Below, piece after piece: positions 35,501 through 43,167 of a stretch of 64,000 bases of DNA (the first letter of the stretch is position 1; each line of letters starts with the position of its first letter). A model generated the notes under the pieces. That model did no database searches. It saw only the letters and a list, made by a program, of their open reading frames with translations, and was not told the DNA's origin. A program made the position numbers and the translations under genes. Source of the DNA: Streptomyces sp. NBC_01689 (GTDB taxonomy: Bacteria > Actinomycetota > Actinomycetes > Streptomycetales > Streptomycetaceae); the NCBI RefSeq assembly GCF_036250675.1, contig NZ_CP109592.1, positions 2,046,001 through 2,110,000 of the forward strand, in the 5' to 3' direction.

Positions 35501-36364
35501 ATGGACACCCTGGAGACCCGCGAGCTGGCGTACTTCATGGCCGTGGCCGAGGAGTTGCACTTCGGCCGTGCCGCGGAGCGCCTCGGCATGGCCCAGCCGC
35601 CACTGTCCCGGGCGATCCAGCAGCTCGAACGGCGGCTCGGCGTCCGCCTGTTGACCCGCAACCGCCGCGGTGTCTCCCTGACCGGCGCGGGTGAGGTGCT
35701 GCTCCACGAGGGCCGCGCGGCCCTCGACGCGACCACGGCCGCCGCGCGCCGCACCCGTCGCGCCGGTGGCGCCGGCCGGCCGGACGGCTCCCGCAACCGC
35801 CTGGTCCTGGCGGTGAAGGCCGCCGCGTCCCACGAGCTGCTGCAGCGGATCCTCGACGCCTACGCGACCGAGCCCGGCGCCGCCGAGATCGAGGTGATGC
35901 CGTGCGGCATGTGCGAGCAGGAGGAACTGCTGCGGGACGGCCGCGCCGACGCGGCTCTCATGCACGCGCCGTTCAACTCGCTCGCCGGGTTCGACAGTGA
36001 GCCGCTGCTGACGGAGGGGCAGATCGCCGTCCTGCCCGCCCGGCACCCCCTCGCCGCACGCGAGTCGCTCTGCCTGGCCGACGTGGAGGACGTCCCCGGT
36101 CTTCCGCGCGCACGCTGGCCCCGCGACGGCGTCTACCGGCCCGGCCCGGGTCCCGAGGTCCACGACCAGACGCAGCTGGCCCAACTGATCGCCCTGGGGC
36201 GGACCATGGCCGTCTTCCCCGAATCCGCCCGGGCCTGGCTGTGGAGCGAGCACGCCGCCGTCCCTCTGAGTGACGCGCCGCCCGTCGTCACCCACATCGC
36301 CTGGCCTCCGCACAGCCGCTCCGTCGCCCTCGCCGGGCTGGTCCGCACGGCCGCGGGGCTGTGA
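35501..36364 (+). CDS. LysR-family transcriptional regulator
   Basis: The 287-residue protein starts at ATG 35501 with GGAGGTAGG upstream. The N-terminal helix-turn-helix (YFMAVAEELHFGRAAERLGM, PPLSRAIQQLERRLG) is canonical, followed by a two-lobed effector domain with LLTRNRRGVSLTGAGEVLL at its start. Two cysteines in MPCGMCEQEE might sense redox change, though this is speculation. It is divergent from the SDR gene and likely activates it. Confidence 0.93.
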   Translation: MDTLETRELAYFMAVAEELHFGRAAERLGMAQPPLSRAIQQLERRLGVRLLTRNRRGVSLTGAGEVLLHEGRAALDATTAAARRTRRAGGAGRPDGSRNRLVLAVKAAASHELLQRILDAYATEPGAAEIEVMPCGMCEQEELLRDGRADAALMHAPFNSLAGFDSEPLLTEGQIAVLPARHPLAARESLCLADVEDVPGLPRARWPRDGVYRPGPGPEVHDQTQLAQLIALGRTMAVFPESARAWLWSEHAAVPLSDAPPVVTHIAWPPHSRSVALAGLVRTAAGL

Positions 36365-36401
36365 ATCGGTCCGGCCCCGTCGGCGCCGGCGGCGGTGCGG
36401 G

Positions 36402-36926
36402 TCAGGGTGTGCGGGCCGGGTCCAGGGGCTCGTAGCAGTCGTAGTTGCGCTGGGCGACGATCCGGCCGTCACGGAATTCGAGGAACGTCGCGATGTGGGC
36501 GCGCATGACGTGTCCCGCGGGCAGGTTCCCGAGCGGCACGGCGAGGGTGCCCGTCCAGAGGACCTCCAACGCGACCTGACCGTCCGAGGCGACGGCGTTG
36601 AGGACGTCGAAGCTCTGCCGCCTCAGTCGCTCCTGTCCGCGCGCGGCCGCCTCGCGCAGCGCGCCGAGGTCCCGCACCGCGCCCGCGGGGAAAAGGACGT
36701 TCGGCAGCTCCTGATGAACGACGTCCTCGTGGAAGAACCCGGCGAGTTCGTCGCCGACGGCGCCGCGTGAGACCGCCTCGTGGTACGCGAGAGCCAGGAC
36801 GGTGTTCGGGTGGGTCGCGAGCGGGTCACGGTCCCCTTCCCTCCGGGTCATGTCTGTTCCGGTCATGTCTGTTCCGGTCACGTCGGCCCCTGTCGTGTCT
36901 GTCACGGTCATGCCGTTCTCGGTCAT
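36402..36926 (-). CDS. SnoaL-like / NTF2-fold protein
   Basis: I choose ATG 36926, giving 174 residues. The N-terminus is an odd tract of Thr, Asp and Met made from repeated 15-bp units (TGTDM twice). From residue 35 on it is an NTF2-like SnoaL domain (AYHEAVSRGAVGDELAGFFHEDVVHQELPN, ending RDGRIVAQRNYDCYEP in sequence order). Such folds are polyketide cyclases, isomerases or hydratases, or simply ligand-binding proteins. A strong promoter (TTGACA-17-TAGGTT) predicts a transcript that begins at the start codon. It is divergent from a MarR regulator. Internal ATGs in the repeat tract mean the true start could be 36851 or so. Confidence 0.82.
   Translation of the reverse strand: MTENGMTVTDTTGADVTGTDMTGTDMTRREGDRDPLATHPNTVLALAYHEAVSRGAVGDELAGFFHEDVVHQELPNVLFPAGAVRDLGALREAAARGQERLRRQSFDVLNAVASDGQVALEVLWTGTLAVPLGNLPAGHVMRAHIATFLEFRDGRIVAQRNYDCYEPLDPARTP
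36841..36900 (-). repeat. 15-bp coding repeat in SnoaL-like gene
   Basis: The unit ggtcatgtctgttcc occurs twice exactly, followed by diverged units, adding Thr-Gly-Thr-Asp-Met steps to the N-terminus. Each unit carries an in-frame ATG, giving several possible starts. Confidence 0.7.
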
Positions 36927-36933
36927 AGCCAAC

Positions 36934-36971
36934 AACCTAATTTGCACAACCATGGTTGTCAAAGTCAGAAT
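36934..36971. promoter_or_regulatory. Divergent leaderless promoters with shared MarR operator
   Basis: Minus strand: TTGACA (36962-36957), 17 bp, TAGGTT (36939-36934), so transcription starts about at ATG 36926. Plus strand: TTGCAC (36942-36947), 18 bp, CAGAAT (36966-36971), start about at ATG 36978. The perfect dyad ACAACCATGGTTGT (36946-36959) lies in both spacers, so one bound repressor would block both. Confidence 0.7.
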
Positions 36972-36977
36972 GGTGTC

Positions 36978-37460
36978 ATGTCCTCCACGCCTGATCCTCT
37001 CGGCCTCGACACCGGTTCCCTCGCGCTCTTCACCGGCTTCGCGGCCGCCTCCGCCGTCCAGGACGCCCTGGCCGACGAGGGCTTCGGTGATCTGCGGTTC
37101 TCCCACGGCTATGTGTTCCAGCACCTCGTCGACGCCGAACCGACCGTCGGTGATCTGGCGGCGAAGCTGGACATGACGCAGCAGGGCGCCTCCAAGGCGG
37201 TCGCCGAGCTGGAGCGCCTCGGGTACACCGAACGCGTGGCCGCGCCGGGCGATGCTCGGGTCCGCCTGGTCCGCCTCACGCCGCGCGGCCGGGACGCCGT
37301 GGCGGCCGCACGCCGGGCCCGTGCCCGGCTGGAGGAACGTCTGGCCCTGCGGTGCGGACCGGAGTCACTGGCGGAGAGCCGCCGGGTGCTGGCGGAACTG
37401 CTGGAGGAGCTGGGCGGGGCCGCCGCGGTCCGCCGCCGGGACGTACGCCCGCCACGGTGA
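36978..37460 (+). CDS. MarR-family regulator
   Basis: The 160-residue protein starts at ATG 36978 with no ribosome binding site upstream, in line with a leaderless transcript. It has a MarR winged-helix: PTVGDLAAKLDMTQQGASKAVAELERLGYTERV region with the wing APGDARVRLVRLTPRG. The divergent SnoaL-like gene and the dyad in the intergenic region mark it as an autoregulated repressor of that gene. Confidence 0.92.
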   Translation: MSSTPDPLGLDTGSLALFTGFAAASAVQDALADEGFGDLRFSHGYVFQHLVDAEPTVGDLAAKLDMTQQGASKAVAELERLGYTERVAAPGDARVRLVRLTPRGRDAVAAARRARARLEERLALRCGPESLAESRRVLAELLEELGGAAAVRRRDVRPPR

Positions 37461-37817
37461 CGGGTCCGTACCGGACATGCGGCCCAGTACTGGGCATGCG
37501 GCCCGCCACCCGGCATGCGGGACCCGTACCCGGCATGCCGTCCGCACACGCTGCCGTCGGCCTTCCCCACACCCGAGGGACTCTCCCTGAGCCGACACGC
37601 ATCGCCGGGCCGGGGACTCGCCCCACCCGCCCCGGCCGGACGATCGGGACCGACGGTGGGAGTGGGCCCGGACGCGCCAGCCCGGACGCGCGTCCCGGCA
37701 CCTCTCCCGGCAGTACCCCCGCCACCCGTACGACCGTTCCCCGGCCACCGGTCGCCCGAGCCGCGGACGGCCGGTGGGCGACTCGCCAACGCCGGCGGTG
37801 TCCGGGACCCGGGAGCG
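37461..37817. other. Convergent intergenic region with gcatgc-containing repeats
   Basis: These 357 bp separate the MarR gene from the stop of the manganese exporter gene. Near 37468-37552 four imperfect copies of a unit containing gtacccggcatgcggg follow each other. The rest is GC-rich without clear hairpins or a supported gene. Confidence 0.45.
37468..37552. repeat. Imperfect tandem repeat with gcatgc cores
   Basis: Four diverged copies of roughly 17-23 bp share the core ggcatgcgg or ggcatgccg. They lie just after the MarR stop. The palindromic cores may fold in RNA and help termination. Confidence 0.5.
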
Positions 37818-38399
37818 TCAGCCGGTGAACGCCTCGATCAGGGTCCAGACGGCGAGTCCGGCCATGCAGAGGGCGCCGATGCGCTGGACGTTCTTCAGGG
37901 GGACGCGCTGCGCGATGAAACGGCCCACGAGCAGGGCGAGCGCGGAGACCGACATCAGCGCGAGGGCCGAGCCGATGGCGGTGGGCAGCCAGCCGTTGGT
38001 GGCGGCCAGGTTGGCCGTGGTGATCTGGGTGAGATCACCCCACTCGCTGATGAAGACGGCCATGAACGCCGTGGTGTAGACGGGCCAGAAGCCGGTCACG
38101 GTCTTCGCGTTGCCGTTCTCGTCCTCGTCGTCTCCCCCGCGCAGCAGGACGAACGCGCCGAAGGCGAAGAGGGCGGCGGAGACGAGCTTGACGGCCATGC
38201 CCGGAAGCATGCCGAGCAGGCTGCCCGCGCCGACGGCGATGGCGACGTGCACGATGAAGGCGGTCGAGGTGCCGAACCACACGTACAGCGGCCGCATCCT
38301 GGTGCCCATGGCCAGTGAGGCGAACATGGTCTTGTCAGGGAGCTCTGCGAGGAAGATCAGCCCGAAGGCGGTGATGATCGCCAGGGGGTCGAAGGTCAT
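37818..38399 (-). CDS. TMEM165/GDT1-family manganese exporter
   Basis: The 193-residue integral membrane protein has about six helices in two homologous halves around an acidic linker (GGDDEDENGN). Each half carries the family's ion-binding signature E-x-G-D in slightly altered form: AELPDKT near residue 19 and SEWGDLT in the second half. UPF0016/TMEM165 proteins export Mn2+ or exchange Ca2+/Mn2+ for protons. A yybP-ykoY manganese riboswitch in the leader makes Mn2+ export the likely role. The start at 38399 follows AAGGGA directly. In the first motif the usual Gly is Pro. Confidence 0.9.
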   Translation of the reverse strand: MTFDPLAIITAFGLIFLAELPDKTMFASLAMGTRMRPLYVWFGTSTAFIVHVAIAVGAGSLLGMLPGMAVKLVSAALFAFGAFVLLRGGDDEDENGNAKTVTGFWPVYTTAFMAVFISEWGDLTQITTANLAATNGWLPTAIGSALALMSVSALALLVGRFIAQRVPLKNVQRIGALCMAGLAVWTLIEAFTG

Positions 38400-38427
38400 T
38401 CCCTTGCTTTCTGCTGGGGGCCGGGCC
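38400..38427 (-). promoter_or_regulatory. 3' arm of a leader hairpin near the exporter start
   Basis: gccgggcc at 38420-38427 can pair with ggcccggc at 38471-38478, forming a hairpin between riboswitch and start codon. It could be the expression platform, sequestering or releasing the translation start; this is inference. Confidence 0.35.
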
Positions 38428-38518
38428 GTCGGCTCGTGCGGCACCCACAGGGCGACGGGAGGAACCACTCGGCCCGGCACGACGGAGCAGCCCACACGGC
38501 GGTGCGAGCCTGGTCATG

Positions 38519-38634
38519 CCTGGCCGAAGGTCTCGTCCGCCCCGCACGGAGTGCGGTGGCCCGGTGGCCGGGGTGCCCTGGGGCGCCCAGTGTGTCGACC
38601 AGCGGTTCTCGGGACTACTCCCCTTCGCTGCCCT
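38519..38634 (-). promoter_or_regulatory. yybP-ykoY manganese riboswitch
   Basis: On the minus strand the leader contains the hallmark loop GGGGAGTAG (38623-38615) after CGAAGG, and later GAGACC followed by CCTTCG. CGAAGG (38627-38622) and CCTTCG (38530-38525) pair to close the element, bringing the L1 (GGGGAGUAG) and L3 (GAGACC) loops together as in the Mn2+-sensing class. A GTCGACACA segment matches the conserved internal stretch. The element lies about 120-235 bp upstream of a TMEM165-family gene, the classical partner. Confidence 0.85.
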
Positions 38635-38730
38635 TCACCCTAACAGGCGATTCCGGCCACCCCGCTCGCCCGCCCGGGGTCCGGACCCCGCCGGGACACC
38701 CGTCGGCCCGGGCCGGGAGGGCGCTCGCGG

Positions 38731-39006
38731 TCAGGGGGTGTCGCCCGACCAGTCCCAGCAGGCTCCGCCGCCGGGGCGCGGGTCGTATATCGCCCGGCCG
38801 CCGGCACCGAACCGCCCCAGCTCCGTCTCCAGGACCACGCCGGTGGACGTCTCCTCCGGTGTCCAGCCGGTGATGTCGAGCAACAGGCCGTCCAGCGGAC
38901 CGCCGACCAGCTCGCCGTAGACATGGCCCGGCTGGGGACCCCGGCGGGGGTCGTCGTGGTCCCCGCCGTAGACCCGGCCGCGCAGCAACTCCTCGTCCCT
39001 GTCCAT
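38731..39006 (-). CDS. Small conserved-type protein, unknown function
   Basis: ATG 39006 gives a 91-residue acidic, soluble protein (MDRDEELLRGRVYGGDHDD). It is rich in Gly, has several Trp residues toward the end (CWDWSGDTP) and no membrane segment. A GGGG stretch precedes the start. The GGPLDGLLLDITGW segment looks like a beta-strand core. I do not recognise the family. It stops 91 bp upstream of the exporter leader and is preceded on the same strand by the WGR-domain gene. Confidence 0.7.
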   Translation of the reverse strand: MDRDEELLRGRVYGGDHDDPRRGPQPGHVYGELVGGPLDGLLLDITGWTPEETSTGVVLETELGRFGAGGRAIYDPRPGGGACWDWSGDTP

Positions 39007-39070
39007 ACGCCCCAGGATTCCAGTCACCACTGACAACGCCGGTTCGCGCGCGGCCCTCGACGGGTCCCGG

Positions 39071-40522
39071 TCACAGCAGCCGCCGGATGTCGCCACGGAC
39101 CCGGTAGAAGCCGCCGGCGGCCTGGTGCAGGGCGTCCACCACGTAGCGCGCGCCGGGCTCGCGTATGGTCCGCGGGAACTGGACGTTCCAGGACGTGTCG
39201 TAGCCCTCGGACACCACGTGCACGCGCAGGCGGCCGTTCGTCCGCACGCACTCGACGACGACCGACCCGGCCGGGGCGTCCGCCACGGTGGTCACGGCGT
39301 CCACGGCCGTGACCGGAGCGCGGACCGGCAGGGCCGCGGCGAGCTTGACGTCCCGTGCCACCGGCACCGTGCCCCGCTGGGCCGCGGTGACCGCCGCGTC
39401 GCTCGCGTCCACGCACACCAGCGAGCCGTCCGTGGTCACCAGATACAGGCGCCCGTCGCGGTACTGCATCGACAGCGCCGAGCCCCCGCCCGTGCCGAGC
39501 TTCCACAGGCGTGTCCCGTCCTGGTCGAAGCAGTAGACGGACGACGACGCGTCACCGGCGAAGACGAACCGTCCGCTCGGCGAGGTGGCGCACGAGTAGA
39601 CCGCGCTGTCGCACGTGTACGTGGCCTCGATCGCGCCCGTCGCCTTCGACAGCCGCTGGACCACGCGGTGCGCGGTCCCCGCGTACACGGAGTCGCGCTC
39701 CTGCCAGCCGAACAGGACGCCGCCCCGCGTGGCCGTGTGCCACAACTCGCCGCCGCCGTCGGGCGCGTAGGCCGTGACGCCCCGGTGGTGGCCGTGGTAC
39801 ACGGCCCTGTCGTCGGCCCGGACCATCCAGCCCTGCTGCCCCTGACCGCGGCGAGCCCACTGATGCTCGTCCTCGTGGTCGATGACGGTGAGCCGGCCGT
39901 CGCGGTCCGAGACGTTCAGCACGCCCTCGTGGATGTCCAGCCAGAAGATGTCGACGTCCGCCGCGACGTCGTACGCGGCGAACGGGATCTTCGAGGAGAG
40001 GTCGTAGACCCTGCCGTCGTCGCAGCCCGCGTAGATCCAGAAGTCGTCGGCCACCAGGCACTTCACGCCGTCCGGCAGACCGAAGCGGGCGAGGACGCCG
40101 CCTTCGTGGTCCAGTGTGTAGACATCACCCGCCTGGTTGCCGACCCAGCAGCGGTCGTCGTCGACATGGATGCCGAACGCCGAGGAGCCGGTGCGGAACC
40201 GCCACAGCACGGGGGCCACCGCGCGGGCCGTGGACGGGGCCGAGGTGACCTGACGCCGGGTCACCGCGCGCGGCGCGCGCTGCCCCGCGAGGGCCGGGGC
40301 ATACCCCTTGCGGACCTTCTCCCCGACCTTCTTCGCGGCGGCCGAGCGCGCCTTCTCCGGTGTGGCGAACGTCGTCGTCTGGGTCTGTCCCCCGGCGCCT
40401 ATCCGCCCGTACCGCACCGTCACCACCATGCCGTCGACGGCCACCTCGTAGAACTTGTGGGCGCCGCCGCCGTCCTGAGACAGCTCCAGATACGTCGTCG
40501 ACACCGCGGACCCGGCAGACAT
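39071..40522 (-). CDS. WGR-domain protein with beta-propeller
   Basis: ATG 40522 follows GGGGAGGGG and gives 483 residues. The first 85 residues are a WGR domain (KFYEVAVDGMVVTVRYGRIG) in which the name-giving WGR reads YGR. Then comes a quinoprotein/WD-like propeller with repeated strands (VYTLDHEGGVLARFGLPDG, VYDLSSKIPFAAYDV, VYCFDQDGTRLWKLG, LVCVDASDAAV). WGR domains bind nucleic acids, for example in PARPs. There is no signal peptide or enzyme motif, so it is a cytoplasmic scaffold of unknown role. The small gene downstream (39006) may be co-transcribed. Confidence 0.88.
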   Translation of the reverse strand: MSAGSAVSTTYLELSQDGGGAHKFYEVAVDGMVVTVRYGRIGAGGQTQTTTFATPEKARSAAAKKVGEKVRKGYAPALAGQRAPRAVTRRQVTSAPSTARAVAPVLWRFRTGSSAFGIHVDDDRCWVGNQAGDVYTLDHEGGVLARFGLPDGVKCLVADDFWIYAGCDDGRVYDLSSKIPFAAYDVAADVDIFWLDIHEGVLNVSDRDGRLTVIDHEDEHQWARRGQGQQGWMVRADDRAVYHGHHRGVTAYAPDGGGELWHTATRGGVLFGWQERDSVYAGTAHRVVQRLSKATGAIEATYTCDSAVYSCATSPSGRFVFAGDASSSVYCFDQDGTRLWKLGTGGGSALSMQYRDGRLYLVTTDGSLVCVDASDAAVTAAQRGTVPVARDVKLAAALPVRAPVTAVDAVTTVADAPAGSVVVECVRTNGRLRVHVVSEGYDTSWNVQFPRTIREPGARYVVDALHQAAGGFYRVRGDIRRLL

Positions 40523-40690
40523 GGCAGACCCCTCCCCCAGGTGGACCCACGGCCTGTTCCGCCGGTCCCACTTCTCGAACCGTAGAGGGCACCACTGACA
40601 TCGGGTCCTGCCCCTCTCGCTCCCCGCCCGCTCCCCGTCGGCACACCGCCCCGGCCCGCCGGGCACCTCCGCCGCCCCGCCTCTCGGACG

Positions 40691-41395
40691 TCAGGCGAAC
40701 AGGCGGCCGTGGTGGGCGGCGCGACGGGCGGTGGCCAGGAGCGCGCGGATCCGGGGGGCCGCCTGGTCGATGTCGCTGACCGGCGCGGCGAACGGAAGCC
40801 GGACGTCACGGTGCGAGCCGGGGTACTCCAGGCGCAGGGTCACGCCGTACCGGTCCAGTGCCAGGGGCACCGCGCGGACCATGCCCCGCGCCGGCTGCGG
40901 CCGCACGAGACGCACGAGGAGAGGGACGAGTTCCTCATGGCTGTCCACGAGGTGCGTCAGCATGCTCGCCTCGCTGGTGGCCAGGGGATCCCGTTCGGCG
41001 TCCTGGAGTTCGTCCAGCGTGACGAACCGGCGCCCGTCGGAGTCCTCGACGAGCGCCTGGCCGAACTCCATGCAGGCGCTCCGGGGCGACTCGCCGCCGT
41101 ACCGGGCGGCCAGCAGCCCGGTGAGGGTGACGCGGGCGCGCAGCCGTTCGCGTACGGCCGTGGGCGCGATGTCGGTGAACTCCAGGCGGACCGGAACACG
41201 CGAGCCGGTGCCGGCGAGGGCGCCCTCCGCCGGGGAGTGCAGGTGGATGCGACCCGTCGTACCGGCGTCGTCGAGGCGGTGGACCTCGGCACGGCACCCG
41301 TCGCTCACCACGGTCATGGACCGGGCCGCGTACAGGATCGACTGCACACGCTCGGCGGGGGTCGGCCGCGTGACGCGGGCGCTGTAGGGACGCAT
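40691..41395 (-). CDS. Iron-regulated DUF2470-domain protein
   Basis: The 234-residue protein has a C-terminal DUF2470 domain (MLTHLVDSHEELVPLLVRLV, VRAVPLALDRYGVTLRL) after a split-barrel-like N-terminal part (MTVVSDGCRAEVHRLD). DUF2470 is found in HugZ-type heme-utilisation oxygenases and in siderophore-associated proteins. The heme-binding His of HugZ would be near MLTHLVD. A near-perfect IdeR/DmdR iron box 58 bp upstream puts it in the iron-starvation regulon, so a function in heme or iron acquisition is likely. Confidence 0.87.
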   Translation of the reverse strand: MRPYSARVTRPTPAERVQSILYAARSMTVVSDGCRAEVHRLDDAGTTGRIHLHSPAEGALAGTGSRVPVRLEFTDIAPTAVRERLRARVTLTGLLAARYGGESPRSACMEFGQALVEDSDGRRFVTLDELQDAERDPLATSEASMLTHLVDSHEELVPLLVRLVRPQPARGMVRAVPLALDRYGVTLRLEYPGSHRDVRLPFAAPVSDIDQAAPRIRALLATARRAAHHGRLFA

Positions 41396-41452
41396 GCGGA
41401 ATCTCCATGGCGATGGGCGGAAGGGGCTGACGACAGATCCGACTCGGCAACT

Positions 41453-41471
41453 TAGGTAAGCCTAACCTAAT
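41453..41471 (-). promoter_or_regulatory. Iron box (DmdR1/IdeR operator)
   Basis: TTAGGTAAGCCTAACCTAA matches the 19-bp actinobacterial iron-box consensus TTAGGTTAGGCTAACCTAA (given on its other strand) at 18 of 19 positions. It lies 58-76 bp upstream of the DUF2470 gene and about 200 bp from the plus-strand carbonic anhydrase. Confidence 0.88.
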
Positions 41472-41670
41472 GCACTGCGCCGGAAGGGAGAACGCCGCCG
41501 CGCGCCGGAGACCGGGTGGGCGGCACGACGCGCCGAACACCGGACGCCAGGCGCCTCGCCGCCCCACCCGGCGGACATTCCCGCGGGCTTGATGTCGATT
41601 CCGGACGCGCGTTGCTAGAGTGCACGCCACTGAGTCCAGAAAATGAACTGACTAGGGACAGGTGTACGCC

Positions 41671-42186
41671 ATGGGTGTCGTCGAGACCCTTACCGGCCGG
41701 AACGCCGAGTTCGCCACGAGCCGTTTCACCGAGGGCCTGCGTATGATGCCGGCGCTCAAGACCATCGTCATCGGCTGTGTCGATCCGCGGGTGGACCCGG
41801 CCGAGGTCCTCGGCGCGGAGCAGGGGGAGATCGCCGTCATCCGCAACGTGGGCGGCCGGGTCACCCCGCGCACGCTGATGGAACTGGTCATGCTGCGCGC
41901 GGTGACACAGGCCGCCGGGGCGGACCTCGGACCCGGCTGGGAGCTCGTGGTGCTGCATCACACGCAGTGCGGTATCGGCCTGCTCAAGGACCGGCCGGAG
42001 CTGCTCGCCGACTACTTCGGGACCGACGCGGCCGGCCTGCCCGCCCGGGCGGTCGGCGACGCCCGCGCGGCCGTCGCCCACGACGTCGCCGTGCTGCGCG
42101 CGGAGTCCCGCCTCGAAGGCACACGGGTCTCCGGTCTGGTCTACGACGTGACGACCGGCCGCGTCGAGACCGTCGTCGCGCCGTAG
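41671..42186 (+). CDS. Beta-carbonic anhydrase, first of two tandem copies
   Basis: ATG 41671 gives 171 residues; an in-frame GTG at 41662 is possible. It has the beta-class zinc motifs CxDxR (GCVDPRVDP) and HxxC (LHHTQCGIG), with NVGGRVTP as substrate-binding loop. It interconverts CO2 and bicarbonate in the cytoplasm. It resembles the gene 150 bp downstream in order and motifs (GCVDPRVDP, VIRNVGGRV, VSGLVYDV), so the pair arose by duplication. Confidence 0.92.
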   Translation: MGVVETLTGRNAEFATSRFTEGLRMMPALKTIVIGCVDPRVDPAEVLGAEQGEIAVIRNVGGRVTPRTLMELVMLRAVTQAAGADLGPGWELVVLHHTQCGIGLLKDRPELLADYFGTDAAGLPARAVGDARAAVAHDVAVLRAESRLEGTRVSGLVYDVTTGRVETVVAP

Positions 42187-42336
42187 CCCGCACAGAGGCA
42201 CCTGGCCCGTGCAGGGAATCCGGCCGGGCCCTCCCGCCCCGGCGCGGGGAGACCGGCCGGTCCTCTCGGACGCCCGCACCACCGTACGCACCCCCACCGC
42301 GCCCGTACCGCGCGGCACGTGCCGACAGGAGCCGTC

Positions 42337-42879
42337 ATGACCGACACGGACGAACTGGTCCGCCGCAACGCCGACTTCATGGCCGCGGAGTTCCGCACGC
42401 GACCCGCCCTCACGATCAACCCCTCAGGGAACATGATGGTCGTCGGATGCGTCGACCCCCGAGTGGATCCCACGCGCGTCCTCGGCCTGGAGCCGGGCGA
42501 GGCAGCCGTGATCCGCAACGTCGGCGGTCGCGTCAACCCCGCGACGCTGCGCACCATGACCATGCTCGGCAAGGTCGGCGCGGCGCACCGGGACGGCAGG
42601 GCGAGCGGCGACTGGAACCTCGTGCTGCTCCATCACACCGACTGCGGGATGACGGACCTGGCCTCCTTCCCCGAACTCCTCGCCGAGTACTTCGAGATCC
42701 CGGAGGCGGACCTCGCCGCCAAGTCGGTCAGCGACCCCTACGGTTCGGTCCGCGTGGACACCGACCTCGTCCGGCGGGAGATCCGCGGGCCGGACTTCCT
42801 GGTCTCCGGGCTGGTCTACGACGTGTCCACGGGAGCCGTCGAGGTCGCCGTCCCGCCGACGCCCGTCCCGGCCGGCTGA
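42337..42879 (+). CDS. Beta-carbonic anhydrase, second tandem copy
   Basis: ATG 42337, 6 nt after AGGAG, gives 180 residues. Zinc ligands are conserved (GCVDPRVDP; LHHTDCGMT), and NVGGRVNP and LVSGLVYDV match the upstream copy. It carries a shorter first helix and a longer C-terminal Pro-rich tail. Two beta-class enzymes next to each other may differ in regulation or affinity; both keep the metal site and should be active. Confidence 0.92.
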   Translation: MTDTDELVRRNADFMAAEFRTRPALTINPSGNMMVVGCVDPRVDPTRVLGLEPGEAAVIRNVGGRVNPATLRTMTMLGKVGAAHRDGRASGDWNLVLLHHTDCGMTDLASFPELLAEYFEIPEADLAAKSVSDPYGSVRVDTDLVRREIRGPDFLVSGLVYDVSTGAVEVAVPPTPVPAG

Positions 42880-43167
42880 CCGCCACGGCGGCCTCCGGCG
42901 GACCGCCGCGCCCCCACCGGCAGGCGGCAGACGGCAGACCGCGATCAGCAGACGGCAGACGCCGGACCGCGGACGTGAGACGCCGGACGCGGGACAGGTG
43001 ACGGCTCGCGGGCCGGCCCCTCGCACGGCGCGCCACCGTCCGGCCGCCGTACGCCCAACCAGCTCGTCACGCGGCCTACCTGACATTCCGTCACTCGTGT
43101 CATCCCGCCCCGGGGACACGCGTCGCGAAGGGACCGTACGCGCCGCGCCCTCCACGATCGGACAGCC
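42880..43167. repeat. Intergenic stretch with degenerate cggcagac repeats
   Basis: Between 42918 and 42995 short units such as cggcagac and cgccggac recur irregularly. The remainder up to the MBL gene is GC-rich without a gene. Function unknown. Confidence 0.4.
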
